Assembly (NCBI GenBank): GCA_036272595.1
Contig: DATAYM010000009.1
Span: forward strand, 1-64,000
Source: Poindextera sp036272595
GTDB taxonomy: Bacteria; Pseudomonadota; Alphaproteobacteria; Caulobacterales; Caulobacteraceae
DNA: 64,000 nucleotides
Reading direction: 5' to 3'
Position numbers and translations under genes: made by a program. The notes beneath the pieces were generated by a model. The model saw only the letters and a program-made list of their open reading frames with translations. It searched no databases and was not told the origin of the DNA. Positions 1 through 11,753 of the stretch are shown in pieces. Numbering within the stretch: the first letter of the stretch is position 1; every line of letters begins with the position of its first letter.

Positions 1-1
1 C

Positions 2-118
2 ATCCAGCGCACGCCGCGCGGGCGGATGGCGTGCGGCAAGGCCTATCTGCACCTGGGCCTGACCGAACCGGTCTCGGCCCCCAAGATCGTGCAGGGCGGG
101 CTGTTCGGGGACGAGTAA
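2..118 (+). CDS. ruvB: RuvB, Holliday junction branch-migration helicase, C-terminal fragment
   Basis: The first 38 codons read as the end of RuvB, including the motif IQRTPRGRMACGKAYLHLGL that closes the winged-helix DNA-binding domain in this family, followed by a short tail and TAA at 116-118. The rest lies left of the window. RuvB is the AAA+ motor that drives branch migration with RuvA. Its position directly before ybgC and the tol genes is the usual alphaproteobacterial order. Identity rests on this short but characteristic tail. Confidence 0.85.
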   Translation: MQRTPRGRMACGKAYLHLGLTEPVSAPKIVQGGLFGDE

Positions 119-151
119 GTTCGCCTTCTCCAAGAGGGTTACAAAGGGCGC

Positions 152-610
152 ATGACCGAGATTCTCCAGCCAACACCCGGCGTCTTCGACGGCCGCGAGC
201 ACCAGTTGCCCGTGCGCATCTACTACGAGGACACCGACTTCTCCGGCATCGTCTACCACGCCAACTACCTGCGCTATTTCGAGCGGGGGCGGTCGGACTT
301 CCTGAGGGTGACGGGAGTGACCCACGCCAGCCTGCTCGAACTGGAAAACCCCGCGGCCTTCGCGGTGACGCGGATGAGCGTCGAATTCCGCGCCGCCGCC
401 CGCATCGACGACGCGCTGGAGGTGCGCACCCTGTTCGAGAGCACCCGGGGCGTCCGGCTGAACTTCGCCCAGCGGATTTTACGCCACCAGACGTTGATCG
501 CCTCGGCCGCCGTCGAGGTCGTCTGCATCGACGCGCAAGGCCGCCCGCGACGGCCGCCGAAGGAGGTCGTCGAGGCGGTGCGGCCCTGGTTTTCGGCCCC
601 CGCGCCATAG
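152..610 (+). CDS. ybgC: Tol-Pal system-associated acyl-CoA thioesterase YbgC
   Basis: A 152-residue hotdog-fold thioesterase. The family signature YEDTDFSGIVYHANYL starts near residue 25; Asp29 is the expected catalytic residue and the Tyr-His pair at 35-36 follows it. Members hydrolyse acyl-CoA or acyl-ACP thioesters in the cytoplasm and are almost always encoded at the start of the tol-pal cluster, as here. ATG at 152 leaves a short N-terminal extension before the domain. TolQ begins 62 bases after the stop, so this is probably the first cistron of the tol operon. Confidence 0.93.
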   Translation: MTEILQPTPGVFDGREHQLPVRIYYEDTDFSGIVYHANYLRYFERGRSDFLRVTGVTHASLLELENPAAFAVTRMSVEFRAAARIDDALEVRTLFESTRGVRLNFAQRILRHQTLIASAAVEVVCIDAQGRPRRPPKEVVEAVRPWFSAPAP

Positions 611-672
611 TTTCACCACCCTGGCTCGCCAACTGGGCGAGGCTTGAAGTTACGGAGCTGAAGACCTCTCGC

Positions 673-1374
<702 letters not shown>

Positions 1375-1377
<3 letters not shown>

Positions 1378-1426
1378 AGCATGTCAGGCGAAAGTGTAGG
1401 CGGTTTCGCCGCCCGGACATGCTCTA
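1375..1426. repeat. Palindromic element 1 in the tolQ-tolR gap
   Basis: Perfect 11-base arms TAGAGCATGTC (1375-1385) and GACATGCTCTA (1416-1426) enclose a smaller perfect pair GGCGAAA (1387-1393) and TTTCGCC (1404-1410). The left arm starts on the tolQ stop codon. It looks like an REP-type dispersed palindrome or an RNA processing hairpin. No T run follows, so a simple intrinsic terminator is unlikely. Confidence 0.75.
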
Positions 1427-1438
1427 ACCATAAGAGTA

Positions 1439-1490
1439 TAGACCCTTTTTGTCCGGTTCAGATGGTTCCATCTGAACCGGAAAGGGTCTA
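1439..1490. repeat. Palindromic element 2 next to the tolR start
   Basis: Perfect outer arms TAGACCCTTT (1439-1448) and AAAGGGTCTA (1481-1490) flank perfect inner arms CCGGTTCAGATGG (1453-1465) and CCATCTGAACCGG (1468-1480), with a TTGT bulge on one side and a two-base loop. The right outer arm holds the only purine-rich stretch (AAAGGG) in front of the tolR ATG at 1497, so the folded hairpin would hide the tolR ribosome-binding site. This may set the TolQ:TolR ratio; that effect is inference. Confidence 0.75.
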
Positions 1491-1496
1491 GGCGGC

Positions 1497-1979
<483 letters not shown>

Positions 1980-1980
1980 G

Positions 1981-2835
1981 GTGGCCCGCACGCGGACAGA
2001 CCGCTATCCGGCCATGGCCGGTTCGGCGTTCCTGCATGCCGCGATCCTGATCGGCGGCCTGATCGCCTGGCCGTGGCTGAACAAGCCGATCCACATGGGC
2101 GACGTGGTGCCGGTCACCCTGATCAACGCCGACCAGGCGCCGGCGCCCACCCCGGCGGTGCAGGCCCCCGAGCCCGCCCCGGCCCAGACCGAGACCCCGG
2201 TCCCGCAGGCCTCGCCGCAGGTCGCCGCGCCGGAAGAGGCGCCGACGCCGGCTCCGCCGATCCCGAAAGCAGCGCCGCGGCCCACGCCGAAGCCGTATCC
2301 GAGCCCGGCAGCCAAGGCCGCGCCGCCGCAACCGGCCCCGACGCCGGTGCCGCACAAGCCGACCCCCGCCAAGCCGGCGGCCAAGCCGACGCCCGACATG
2401 GACTGGGCCGCGGTCGCCGCCGGCCTGACGTCGCAGGCAAGGCCGTCGGGCCCGAAGCAGTCCTCCGCCGCCCGCGGGCCCACCCGGCCGGCCCAGGCGA
2501 CGGTGGCGCGGACCACCGCCGGGGTCTCCGACGCCGCGTCCGCCGCGGCGCTGTCGTCGCTGGCCGGCGAGCTGCAGCGGCTGTGGAACCCCAATTGCGA
2601 GGCCGCCGGCGACGTCACCATCAAGGTCAGCTTCCAGATCGGCTCGAACGGCCATCTGATCGGCTCGCCGGTCTCGTCCCTGGCCGGCGCCGGCGATGCG
2701 GCGATCAAGGCCGCCTCGGACAGGGCAGTGCGCGCAGTCTATGAAGGCGAGCCCTTCTCGGACCTGCCACCTTCGCTCTACGGACAAAAGATCACCGTAA
2801 ACTTCAACTCAAAGAGCTTCTGTTCAAACCGATGA
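1981..2835 (+). CDS. tolA: TolA, periplasm-spanning link of the Tol-Pal system
   Basis: A 284-residue protein with a single N-terminal membrane helix (about residues 13-33), a long Pro/Ala/Lys-rich central segment that would span the periplasm, and a C-terminal TonB/TolA-like domain from about residue 180 containing two cysteines (NPNCEAAG and SFCSNR). It transmits energy from TolQR to Pal. The start is GTG at 1981, one base after the tolR stop; an ATG at 2014 is the alternative. The last four bases overlap the tolB start, which implies coupled translation. Confidence 0.88.
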   Translation: MARTRTDRYPAMAGSAFLHAAILIGGLIAWPWLNKPIHMGDVVPVTLINADQAPAPTPAVQAPEPAPAQTETPVPQASPQVAAPEEAPTPAPPIPKAAPRPTPKPYPSPAAKAAPPQPAPTPVPHKPTPAKPAAKPTPDMDWAAVAAGLTSQARPSGPKQSSAARGPTRPAQATVARTTAGVSDAASAAALSSLAGELQRLWNPNCEAAGDVTIKVSFQIGSNGHLIGSPVSSLAGAGDAAIKAASDRAVRAVYEGEPFSDLPPSLYGQKITVNFNSKSFCSNR

Positions 2836-4142
2836 GCCCAGCGATGCCCAAGCTCCAGCGTCTCGCCGTCGTGGCGGCCCTCGTGTTCGCCGCCGCCGGC
2901 TTTACGGCGCCGGCCGCGCGCGCCGACATCACCGTCGACGTCAACCAGGGCGTCCTGCAGCCCATGCCGATCGCCATCCCCGCCTTCGGCGGGCCGCAAG
3001 GGCCGGAGATCGCCAAGGTGGTGGAGAACGACCTCGAAGGGTCGGGCCTGTTCAAGCCGCTGGACTCCTCGACCTTCCAGGAGACGCCGAGCGTCAACGT
3101 CCAGCCGCAGTTCGCGGTGTGGAAGCAGATCAACGCCCAGGCCCTGCTGGACGGCCAGACCAGCACCGATTCCGACGGCCGGCTGAAGGTGGACTTCCGC
3201 CTCTGGGACGTCTTCTCGCAAGGCTCGCTGCTCGGCTACCAGTTCTCCTCGACGCCGGACAACTGGCGGCGGCTGGCGCACAAGATCTCCGACGCGGTCT
3301 ATGAGCGGCTGACCGGCGAGAAGGGCTATTTCGACACCCGGGTGGTGTTCGTCGCCGAGAGCGGGCCGAAGACCAAGCGGGTGCGGCGCCTGGCGATCAT
3401 GGACCAGGACGGGGCCAATCCGTCCTACATGACCGACGGCGCCTACCAGGTGTTCACGCCGAGGTTCTCGACCAACGACCAGGAAATCACCTTCATGGCG
3501 CTGCGCGATTCCGGCGCCTCCATCTATCTGTTCAACATCCAGACCGGCCGGCAGGAAACCCTCGGGCATTTTTCCGGCATGGTGTTCGCGCCGCGCTTTT
3601 CACCGGACGGGACCAAGGTGGCGCTGTCGGTGGAAAAGGGCGGCAACACCGACGTCTATGTGATGGACCTGCGCAGCCGCGAGACTCGCCGGCTGACCAC
3701 CGACCCGGGGATCGACACCTCGCCGAGCTTTTCGCCGGACGGCTCGCGGATCGTCTTCAACTCCGACCGTGGCGGCAACCCGCAGATCTACGTGATGGGC
3801 GCCGACGGCTCCGGCCAGCATCGCATCTCCTTCGGCGAGGGCCGCTACACCTCGCCGGTCTGGTCGCCGCGCGGCGATTTGATCGCCTTCACCAAACAGA
3901 CGGGGCAGACCTTCCATATCGGCGTCATGAACGCGGACGGCTCGAACGAGCACATCCTGACCAGCAGCTATCTCGACGAGGGGCCGACCTGGGCCCCGAA
4001 TGGGAGGGTGATCATGTTCTCGCGTGAAACTCCTGGCGGCGGCGCGCATTTGTGGACGGTGGACGTGACCGGACGGGTGTCGCGCGCGGCCGCCTTCCCG
4101 GGCGGCGCCTCCGACCCCGCCTGGTCGCCGCTCCTGCCTTAG
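2832..4142 (+). CDS. tolB: TolB, periplasmic beta-propeller protein
   Basis: A 436-residue exported protein. The N-terminal signal peptide ends around APAARA (residues 27-33), followed by the TolB amino-terminal domain and a six-bladed propeller with repeated FSPDG and WSP motifs from about residue 210 to the end. TolB docks Pal and TolA in the periplasm. ATG at 2832 overlaps the tolA stop as ATGA. Length matches the family. Confidence 0.95.
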   Translation: MSPAMPKLQRLAVVAALVFAAAGFTAPAARADITVDVNQGVLQPMPIAIPAFGGPQGPEIAKVVENDLEGSGLFKPLDSSTFQETPSVNVQPQFAVWKQINAQALLDGQTSTDSDGRLKVDFRLWDVFSQGSLLGYQFSSTPDNWRRLAHKISDAVYERLTGEKGYFDTRVVFVAESGPKTKRVRRLAIMDQDGANPSYMTDGAYQVFTPRFSTNDQEITFMALRDSGASIYLFNIQTGRQETLGHFSGMVFAPRFSPDGTKVALSVEKGGNTDVYVMDLRSRETRRLTTDPGIDTSPSFSPDGSRIVFNSDRGGNPQIYVMGADGSGQHRISFGEGRYTSPVWSPRGDLIAFTKQTGQTFHIGVMNADGSNEHILTSSYLDEGPTWAPNGRVIMFSRETPGGGAHLWTVDVTGRVSRAAAFPGGASDPAWSPLLP

Positions 4143-4253
4143 AGAAGGCGCAAATCTTGTTGGGGCCGGGTTTAAGGTTTGTCAGGACATCACGGGCGAA
4201 GGGCGCCAATATCCAGGTTCAAGCGCCCCGTCTCTTCGGCAAGGAGAAGCCAA

Positions 4254-4814
4254 ATGAGCACTATGGTCAAAACCGGCCTCAGACTGGTCGCGATTGTGGG
4301 TCTGACCTTGACGATCGCCGCCTGCGCCACGCCGAAGCCGGCGCCGCTCGGCCCCACCGGACCGGCCGAGCCGACGGCGCCGCCGCAGTCTGAGTACACC
4401 CCGCCGAGCCAGGGGCCGGTCTCCGAGACGCCGTCCGCGGCCATCCCGGGCTCGGTGCAGGATTTCGTCATCAACGCCGGCGACCGGGTGTACTTCGACA
4501 CCAACGAGTTCTCGATCCGCCCCGACGCCGCCGACATCCTGGCCAAGCAGGCCGAGTGGCTGAACCGCTATCCGGCGGTCAGGGTGCGGATCGAAGGCAA
4601 TTGCGACGAGCGCGGCACGCGGGAATACAATTTCGCCCTGGGCGCCCGGCGGGCCAATTCCGTGCGCGACTTCCTGGTCGCCCACGGCGTCGACGGCGGG
4701 CGCATCACGACGGTGTCCTACGGCAAGGAGCGGCCGATCGATCCGGGCGACGACGAGACCGCCTGGGCCAAGAACCGCAACGGCCACACCGCCATCACCG
4801 ACGGCGCGCAATAA
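4254..4814 (+). CDS. pal: Pal, peptidoglycan-associated outer-membrane lipoprotein
   Basis: A 186-residue lipoprotein. A signal peptide ends in the lipobox LTIAAC, with Cys24 as the lipid-attachment residue, followed by a Pro-rich linker and an OmpA-like peptidoglycan-binding domain with VYFDTNEF and the CDERGTREYN motif. It tethers the outer membrane to the wall and to TolB. The frame is open from 4179, but the ATG at 4254 with AAGGAG at 4241-4246 gives the proper lipoprotein start. Confidence 0.95.
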   Translation: MSTMVKTGLRLVAIVGLTLTIAACATPKPAPLGPTGPAEPTAPPQSEYTPPSQGPVSETPSAAIPGSVQDFVINAGDRVYFDTNEFSIRPDAADILAKQAEWLNRYPAVRVRIEGNCDERGTREYNFALGARRANSVRDFLVAHGVDGGRITTVSYGKERPIDPGDDETAWAKNRNGHTAITDGAQ

Positions 4815-4818
4815 GGGC

Positions 4819-4845
4819 GGGGCCGGCCCCGATCCGGCCCCTTTT
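4819..4845 (+). terminator. Probable intrinsic terminator or attenuator after pal
   Basis: GGGGCCGG (4819-4826) pairs perfectly with CCGGCCCC (4834-4841) across a seven-base loop and is followed by TTTT (4842-4845). It lies five bases after the pal stop and 20 bases before cpoB. The U tract is short, so it may only reduce read-through. Confidence 0.6.
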
Positions 4846-4864
4846 CAGGTGTGATCATCACCGC

Positions 4865-5746
4865 ATGAAGCTTCGCCACGCCCTGGTCCTCGCCTTCTCG
4901 ACGACGGCGCTGACGCTCGCGGCCGCCACGGCCTTCGCCCAGGCCGAGGCGGGGGACGCGCCCCGTCCCGACCAGGGCCGCTCCGACGACCGCATCGACC
5001 GGATCGAGAAACAGCTGCGCGAGGTGCGCGAGATCGTGCTGCAGGCGCGTTCGACCGGCCAGCCGGTGGAGATCAAGGAGGCCGGGCCCGATCCGCAGGT
5101 GACGGCGCTGGCGGCCAAGTTCGACGACATGGGCCAGACGCTGCAGAGCCTGAACAGCGAGGTGGAGAGCCTGACCCACGACGACCAGCAGGCGCACCGG
5201 GACGCCGACGCGGCGAAGGCCGAGGTCGCGGCGCTCGCCGACCGGGTCGACAAGCTGGAGAAGCAGGTGGCGAGCCTGGCGACCGCGCCGCCGCCGCCCC
5301 CGGCCGCCGACAACGGCCAGGCGCCGGCGGCGGAGGCCTCGCCGCCGCCCGGCGGCGGCGATCCGAAGGCGGCCTACGCCAGCGCGCGCAAGCTGATGAT
5401 GGATGGCGACTATCCGGCCGCCGCGAGCGCCTACCAGGACTATCTCGACCACTATCCAAAGGACTCCAGCGCGCCGGAGGCCCGCTACTGGCTGGGCGAG
5501 ACCAAATACGCCCAGGGCGACGTCGCCGGAGCGGCGATCGCCTATATCGCCGCCATCCACGGCTGGCCGCAGACGGCCTGGGGAGCGGACGCGGCGGTGA
5601 AGCTGTCGCTGTCCATGCTGGCGCTGAACAAGCCTGTCCAGGCCTGCGCGGCGCTCGCCGATTTCGGCCGCCACTACGCCAGGGCCAGCGCCGCCGAAAA
5701 GGCCCGCGCCGAGGCCGCCAAGGTCAAGGCCAAGTGTGGGACCTAG
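4865..5746 (+). CDS. cpoB: CpoB/YbgF, Tol-Pal associated TPR protein
   Basis: A 293-residue exported protein. A signal peptide (cleavage near AFAQA, residues 22-26) is followed by a coiled-coil region of about 100 residues that mediates trimerisation in the family, a Pro-rich linker, and C-terminal TPR repeats of the YbgF type starting near AAYASARKLMMDGDY. It coordinates Tol function with septal wall synthesis in the periplasm. The ATG at 4865 places the signal peptide correctly although the frame is open further upstream. Confidence 0.9.
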   Translation: MKLRHALVLAFSTTALTLAAATAFAQAEAGDAPRPDQGRSDDRIDRIEKQLREVREIVLQARSTGQPVEIKEAGPDPQVTALAAKFDDMGQTLQSLNSEVESLTHDDQQAHRDADAAKAEVAALADRVDKLEKQVASLATAPPPPPAADNGQAPAAEASPPPGGGDPKAAYASARKLMMDGDYPAAASAYQDYLDHYPKDSSAPEARYWLGETKYAQGDVAGAAIAYIAAIHGWPQTAWGADAAVKLSLSMLALNKPVQACAALADFGRHYARASAAEKARAEAAKVKAKCGT

Positions 5747-5781
5747 GCTGCCCGCGCCGGATCGCCCTCGCGCCGGCCTCT

Positions 5782-5888
5782 AAACCGTCATCCCCCGCTG
5801 GAGCAGCGTAGCGGCGGAATGCGGGGGATCCATACACAATCACATTCGACGGTGATCATGGGTGGCCCGAACAAGTCGGGCCATGACG
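5782..5888. repeat. Dispersed palindromic repeat, copy A (runs into tilS)
   Basis: This segment begins with AAACCGTCATCCCCCGCTGG, shared exactly with 27671-27690. From ATGCGGGGGATCC onward it matches 32689-32758 closely, including GACGGTGATCATGG and the stem GGCCCGA / TCGGGCC. The outer ends CCGTCAT and ATGACG are also inverted. It has the character of an alphaproteobacterial intergenic repeat and supplies every plausible start codon of tilS. Confidence 0.8.
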
Positions 5889-7195
5889 AAAAAAAAGTCG
5901 TTGATGTTGTTTTCGACCGGCGGCTCGATTCGTCGCTGGCCCAGCCCATCTGCGTGGCCTTTTCCGGGGGCGGGGATTCGCTCTTCGCGCTGATCGCGGC
6001 CAGCGCCTGGGCGGCGCGGTGCGGGCGGCGGGTGATCGCCCTGCACGTGGATCACCGGCTGCAGCCGGCCAGCGGGGCCTGGCGGGCGTTCGCGGGCGAG
6101 GCCGCGGGGCGGCTCGGCGCCGGTTTCCAAGCCCTGGCCTGGACCGGCGAGAAGCCGGCCATCGGCCTGGCTTCGGCCGCCCGCCGGGCGCGGCATGCGC
6201 TGATCGCCGAGGCGGCGCGGGCGGCGGGCGCGACCTGCGTGGTCCTTGGCCACACCGCCGACGACATCGCCGAAAGCGCGCTGATGCGCGCCGAGGGGTC
6301 GAGCCTTGGAACCCCGGCCGAATGGCGCCCGTCGCCGGTCTGGCCGCAGGGGCGGGGAGTCTTCGTCCTGAGGCCGCTGCTTTCCTTGCGCCGCGCCGCC
6401 ATCCGCGAGGCCCTGCGCGCCGAAGGCTGGACCTGGATCGACGACCCGGCCAATGCGGATCCGCGCCAGCCGCGCGCCAGGGCAAGGCGCGCCTTGGCCG
6501 GCGCCGCGCCCAGCCTGGCGGCGGCGGCCGACGAGGCCACGCCGCCTTTCGCGGGCGAAGCCGACGGCTGGGGCGCGATCCGTCTGGACCGCCAGGCCCT
6601 GCGCGGGGCCGCTGGCCGGCGCCGGCTGGCCGCGGCCATGCTTTCGGCCGGCGGCGGCGAGCGGCCGCCCAGGCGCGAGCGCCTGGAGGCGCTGTTCGAC
6701 CGCCTGGCCGGCCCGGACGATTTCACCGCGACGCTCGCCGGCGCCCGGCTGGTCTCCGGCGGCGACGTGCGGATCGCGCGCAACGCCGGCGAGGCCGCGC
6801 GCGGCGGCTTGGCGGCGGTCGCGCTGGAGCCCGGCCGCCCCGTGGTGTGGGACGGCCGGTTCGAACTGGTCGCGGCCCGGCCGGGCCTGGTCGCGCGGGC
6901 GCTCGGCGGCGCCATGTCCCGGCTGGCTCCGGAGGATCGGCGGCGGCTGAAGGCCGTCCCCGTCGAAGCCCGCGCGGGCCTGCCCCTGGTCATCGGCCCC
7001 CCGGTCGTCGGCGCGGACGGCGGCGCGTCCTGCCCGATCCTTGCGAAGCTCGAGGGCGTCCATGCCCGTTCGCTGGTCGCACAGCGCTTTTCGGCGGCTT
7101 GCGGCGCCATTTTGAAAGAACCGCGCGCCCAGTCTGACACGCGACGAATCGCGCGCGTGGCGAAACCGGGCGCGGCGCCTTATCTTGAGCGCTAA
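5858..7195 (+). CDS. tilS: TilS, tRNA(Ile)-lysidine synthetase
   Basis: A PP-loop ATPase of about 445 residues. The signature AFSGGGDSLFAL sits near the N-terminus; further conserved segments are LHVDHRLQP, LGHTADDIAES and RPLL. TilS attaches lysine to C34 of the CAU-anticodon tRNA(Ile) so that it reads AUA. The start is uncertain: ATG 5819, GTG 5852 and ATG 5858 all lie inside the dispersed repeat, and no start codon of standard type lies between the repeat and the PP-loop. I took 5858 because it gives the N-terminal length nearest to the family. Confidence 0.85.
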   Translation: MGGPNKSGHDEKKVVDVVFDRRLDSSLAQPICVAFSGGGDSLFALIAASAWAARCGRRVIALHVDHRLQPASGAWRAFAGEAAGRLGAGFQALAWTGEKPAIGLASAARRARHALIAEAARAAGATCVVLGHTADDIAESALMRAEGSSLGTPAEWRPSPVWPQGRGVFVLRPLLSLRRAAIREALRAEGWTWIDDPANADPRQPRARARRALAGAAPSLAAAADEATPPFAGEADGWGAIRLDRQALRGAAGRRRLAAAMLSAGGGERPPRRERLEALFDRLAGPDDFTATLAGARLVSGGDVRIARNAGEAARGGLAAVALEPGRPVVWDGRFELVAARPGLVARALGGAMSRLAPEDRRRLKAVPVEARAGLPLVIGPPVVGADGGASCPILAKLEGVHARSLVAQRFSAACGAILKEPRAQSDTRRIARVAKPGAAPYLER

Positions 7196-7219
7196 CAGCT
7201 CTTCTTTGAGGTCGACCGA

Positions 7220-9102
<1,883 letters not shown>

Positions 9103-9106
<4 letters not shown>

Positions 9107-9918
9107 ACCTAAGGCCGCCGCTGGTCATGGGGGTGGTCAATCTCACCCCCGACAGCTTTTCCGACGGCGGGCGGTTCGTGAGGACAGCGGACGCGGCGGC
9201 CCACGCGCGGGGTCTGATCGCCGCCGGCGCCGACAGGCTGGACATCGGCGCGGAATCCACCCGCCCGGGCGCCGAGCCGGTGGACGCCGCCGTCGAGATC
9301 GGCCGCGTGGTTCCGACGATCGAGGCGATCCGGGCCGAAAGCGCCATCCCGATCTCCATCGACACCATGAAGCCCGAGGTCGCCCGCGCCGCAGCCCTGG
9401 CCGGCGCCGGCATGTGGAACGACGTCACCGCCCTGCGCTGGGCGGACGACAGCCTGGGGACCGCCGCCGAGCTCGGCTGCGAGGTGGTGCTGATGCACAT
9501 GCAGGGCGAGCCGCGCACCATGCAGGCCGCGCCGGCCTATGTGGACGTAGTCGGCGAGGTCTGCGACTTCCTCGCCGCGCGCGCCGAGGCGGCGATGGCG
9601 GCCGGGGTGGCGCGGCGGAAGATCTGGCTGGATCCCGGCATCGGCTTCGGCAAGACCGGAAAGCACAGCCTGGCCCTGCTCGGGCACCTGGACCGCATCG
9701 TCGCCCTGGGCTTTCCGGTGCTGCTGGGCGCCAGCCGCAAGAGCTTCCTCGGCCGGATCGATCGGGCTGCGAGCGAGGCCGGCGATCGCCTCGGCGGCTC
9801 GCTGGCGGCCGCCCTGGCCGGGGCCGCGGCGGGGGTCGCCGCCGTGCGCGTCCACGACGTGCGCGACACCGTGCAGGCGTTGCGCGTCCAGGCGGCGATA
9901 GCGGCGGCGGGCGCGTGA
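9103..9918 (+). CDS. folP: Dihydropteroate synthase
   Basis: A 271-residue TIM-barrel enzyme that condenses p-aminobenzoate with the dihydropterin pyrophosphate in folate synthesis. The motif MGVVNLTPDSFSDGG at the N-terminus and GAESTRPGA are the pterin and pyrophosphate signatures; DPGIGFGKT and LGASRKSFLGR complete the active site. GTG at 9103 overlaps the ftsH stop (GTGA), and thiD overlaps its stop in the same way. Confidence 0.95.
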
Positions 9919-10718
9919 GCGGCGGCCTGCAGGGGCGGGTCCTGGCCGTCGGCGGCTCGGATTCCAGCGGCGGGGCGGGCGTCCAGGCCGACATCAAGAC
10001 CATCACCATGCTTGGCGGCTATGCGGCGACGGCGATCACGGCGGTGACGGTGCAGGACACCACCCGCGTCCACGCCGTCCATCCGATCCCCGTCGGCATC
10101 GTGATCGCCCAGGCGCGGGCGGTGCTCGACGATATCGGCGCCGATGCGGTCAAGACCGGCATGCTGGGCTCGAAGGCGCTGGTCGAGGCGCTGGCGGAGC
10201 TGTTCGCCGGCCTCGACATCCCCGTCGTCATCGACCCTGTGATGGCGGCCAGCACCGGCGCGGCCCTGCTGGAGCCAGACGCGGTCGGGGCGCTGCGCGC
10301 GCGCCTCGTCCCGCTCGCCGCCCTGCTGACCCCCAACGCGCCGGAGGCCGAGCGGCTGACCGGCCTGGCCATCGCGACTACCGACGACCTGCGCCGCGCC
10401 GGCGAGGCCCTGCTGGGCATGGGCGCGCGAGCGGTGCTGATGAAGGGGGGTCACGTCGCGGGCGAATCGGTCACCGATATCCTGATGACCGCCGACGGCG
10501 AGAGCCTGTTCACCAGCGAGCGGATCGCCACCCGCCACAGCCATGGCACAGGCTGCAGCCTCGCCTCGGCCTGCGCCGCCGGCCTGGCCCAGGGGCTCGA
10601 CCTCAAGGCCGCCGTCGCCCGCGCCCACGACTTCGTCGCCGAAGCCATCCGCCAGGCCCCCGGCCTCGGCCGTGGCCAGGGCCCGATCGATCACGGCTGG
10701 CCGCTGAGGGGCCGATGA
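9915..10718 (+). CDS. thiD: ThiD, hydroxymethylpyrimidine/phosphomethylpyrimidine kinase
   Basis: A 267-residue ribokinase-fold kinase that phosphorylates HMP and HMP-P for thiamine synthesis. It has VGGSDSSGGAGVQADIK at the N-terminus, the pyrimidine-pathway motif VIDPVMAASTG, and the catalytic GTGCS loop near residue 210. The GTG start at 9915 overlaps the folP stop; a much longer open frame upstream is the folP shadow. It is coupled to folP, so folate and thiamine synthesis genes share a transcript here. Confidence 0.93.
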   Translation: MSGGLQGRVLAVGGSDSSGGAGVQADIKTITMLGGYAATAITAVTVQDTTRVHAVHPIPVGIVIAQARAVLDDIGADAVKTGMLGSKALVEALAELFAGLDIPVVIDPVMAASTGAALLEPDAVGALRARLVPLAALLTPNAPEAERLTGLAIATTDDLRRAGEALLGMGARAVLMKGGHVAGESVTDILMTADGESLFTSERIATRHSHGTGCSLASACAAGLAQGLDLKAAVARAHDFVAEAIRQAPGLGRGQGPIDHGWPLRGR

Positions 10719-11299
10719 GCGCCGACCCTTTAGGCCGCCTGGACGCCATGCTGCGCGCCAATCAGCGGCTGATGCGGGTGCTGGAGGCGGCGCGCGACCT
10801 CGGCCTGCCGCAGTGGCGCGTGGTCTCCGGCGCGGTCTACCAGACGGTGTGGAATGCGCTGACCGGCCGGGCGCCCGATCACGGGCTGAAAGATTTCGAT
10901 CTTTTCTACTATGACGCCTCGGACCTGTCCTACGAGGCCGAGGACGTGGTCATCCGCGCCGCGGCGGCGGCCTTTCCGGCCGATCTCACCGGGCTGGTCG
11001 AGGTGCGCAACCAGGCGCGGGTGCACCTGTGGTTCGAGGATCATTTCGGCGAGCCCTATGCGCCGCTCTGCTGCTGCGACGAGGCGGTGGGGCGGTTCGT
11101 CGCCCCGGCCTATGCGGTCGGTGTGAGATTGGAGGCGGATCGGCGGCTGGACATCGTGGCGCCGTTCGGCCTGGACGACCTCTTCGCCATGCGCCTTCGC
11201 CCCAATCCGACCCGTGGCCTGGCGCGCGGCTGGATCCCCGTGACCGCTTCCGCCAAGGCCCGCTGGCCGGAACTGACCGTGGAAGAGCTGGCCGGCTAA
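10715..11299 (+). CDS. Nucleotidyltransferase-like protein of the NTP_transf_6 type
   Basis: A 194-residue cytoplasmic protein. LKDFDLFYYD supplies the paired aspartates expected for a nucleotidyltransferase-like metal site, and WFEDHFGEPYAPL with the later GLDDLFAMRLRPNPT fit the family known as DUF925/NTP_transf_6. Its substrate is unknown. ATG at 10715 overlaps the thiD stop. A convergent GNAT gene ends over its last four bases. Confidence 0.75.
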   Translation: MSADPLGRLDAMLRANQRLMRVLEAARDLGLPQWRVVSGAVYQTVWNALTGRAPDHGLKDFDLFYYDASDLSYEAEDVVIRAAAAAFPADLTGLVEVRNQARVHLWFEDHFGEPYAPLCCCDEAVGRFVAPAYAVGVRLEADRRLDIVAPFGLDDLFAMRLRPNPTRGLARGWIPVTASAKARWPELTVEELAG

Positions 11300-11742
11300 C
11301 GGCCGCGATAGAGGTCGCGGTTGCGGATCTCCATCCAGCCCTCGACCCCGGTGAGCGGGACGAAGCCGAAGCCGGCGTAGAGGCCGTGGGCGTCGCGGGT
11401 GGCCAGGTGCAGGCGGCGCAGGCCCTGCAGGTCGGGGTGGGCCATCAGATAGGCCATCAGCGCCTTGCCGAGACCGTGGCCGCGATGGACGGCGTCCACG
11501 AAGACGTCGCCGATCCAGCCGAAGGTGGCGCGGTCGGTGACCACCCGGGCCATGGCGGCCATCTCGCCGTCTCCGGCATAGGCGCCGACGATGAGGCTGT
11601 TGTTCACCGCCTTTTCGAACACCTCGAGCGGGATGCCCTCGGCCCAGTAGCTCTCGGTGGCGAGCCAGCGGTGACCGCGGGGCAGGTCGAAGCGGACCGG
11701 ATCGTCGCTGATCAGCCAGCCGTCATGCAGCGTCTCGTGCAT
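11296..11742 (-). CDS. GNAT-family N-acetyltransferase
   Basis: A 148-residue single-domain acetyltransferase. The acetyl-CoA loop is the region DVFVDAVHRGHGLGKALM with the R-G-H-G-L-G pattern near residues 88-93. The C-terminal GLYAGFGF resembles the common GFYxxxGF segment. The substrate is not evident. The start chosen (ATG, complement of 11740-11742) follows the MocR gene stop by 11 bases, so the two are probably co-transcribed. Longer upstream frames are shadow of that gene. Confidence 0.85.
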   Translation of the reverse strand: MHETLHDGWLISDDPVRFDLPRGHRWLATESYWAEGIPLEVFEKAVNNSLIVGAYAGDGEMAAMARVVTDRATFGWIGDVFVDAVHRGHGLGKALMAYLMAHPDLQGLRRLHLATRDAHGLYAGFGFVPLTGVEGWMEIRNRDLYRGR

Positions 11743-11753
11743 CGTCCTCGCCC

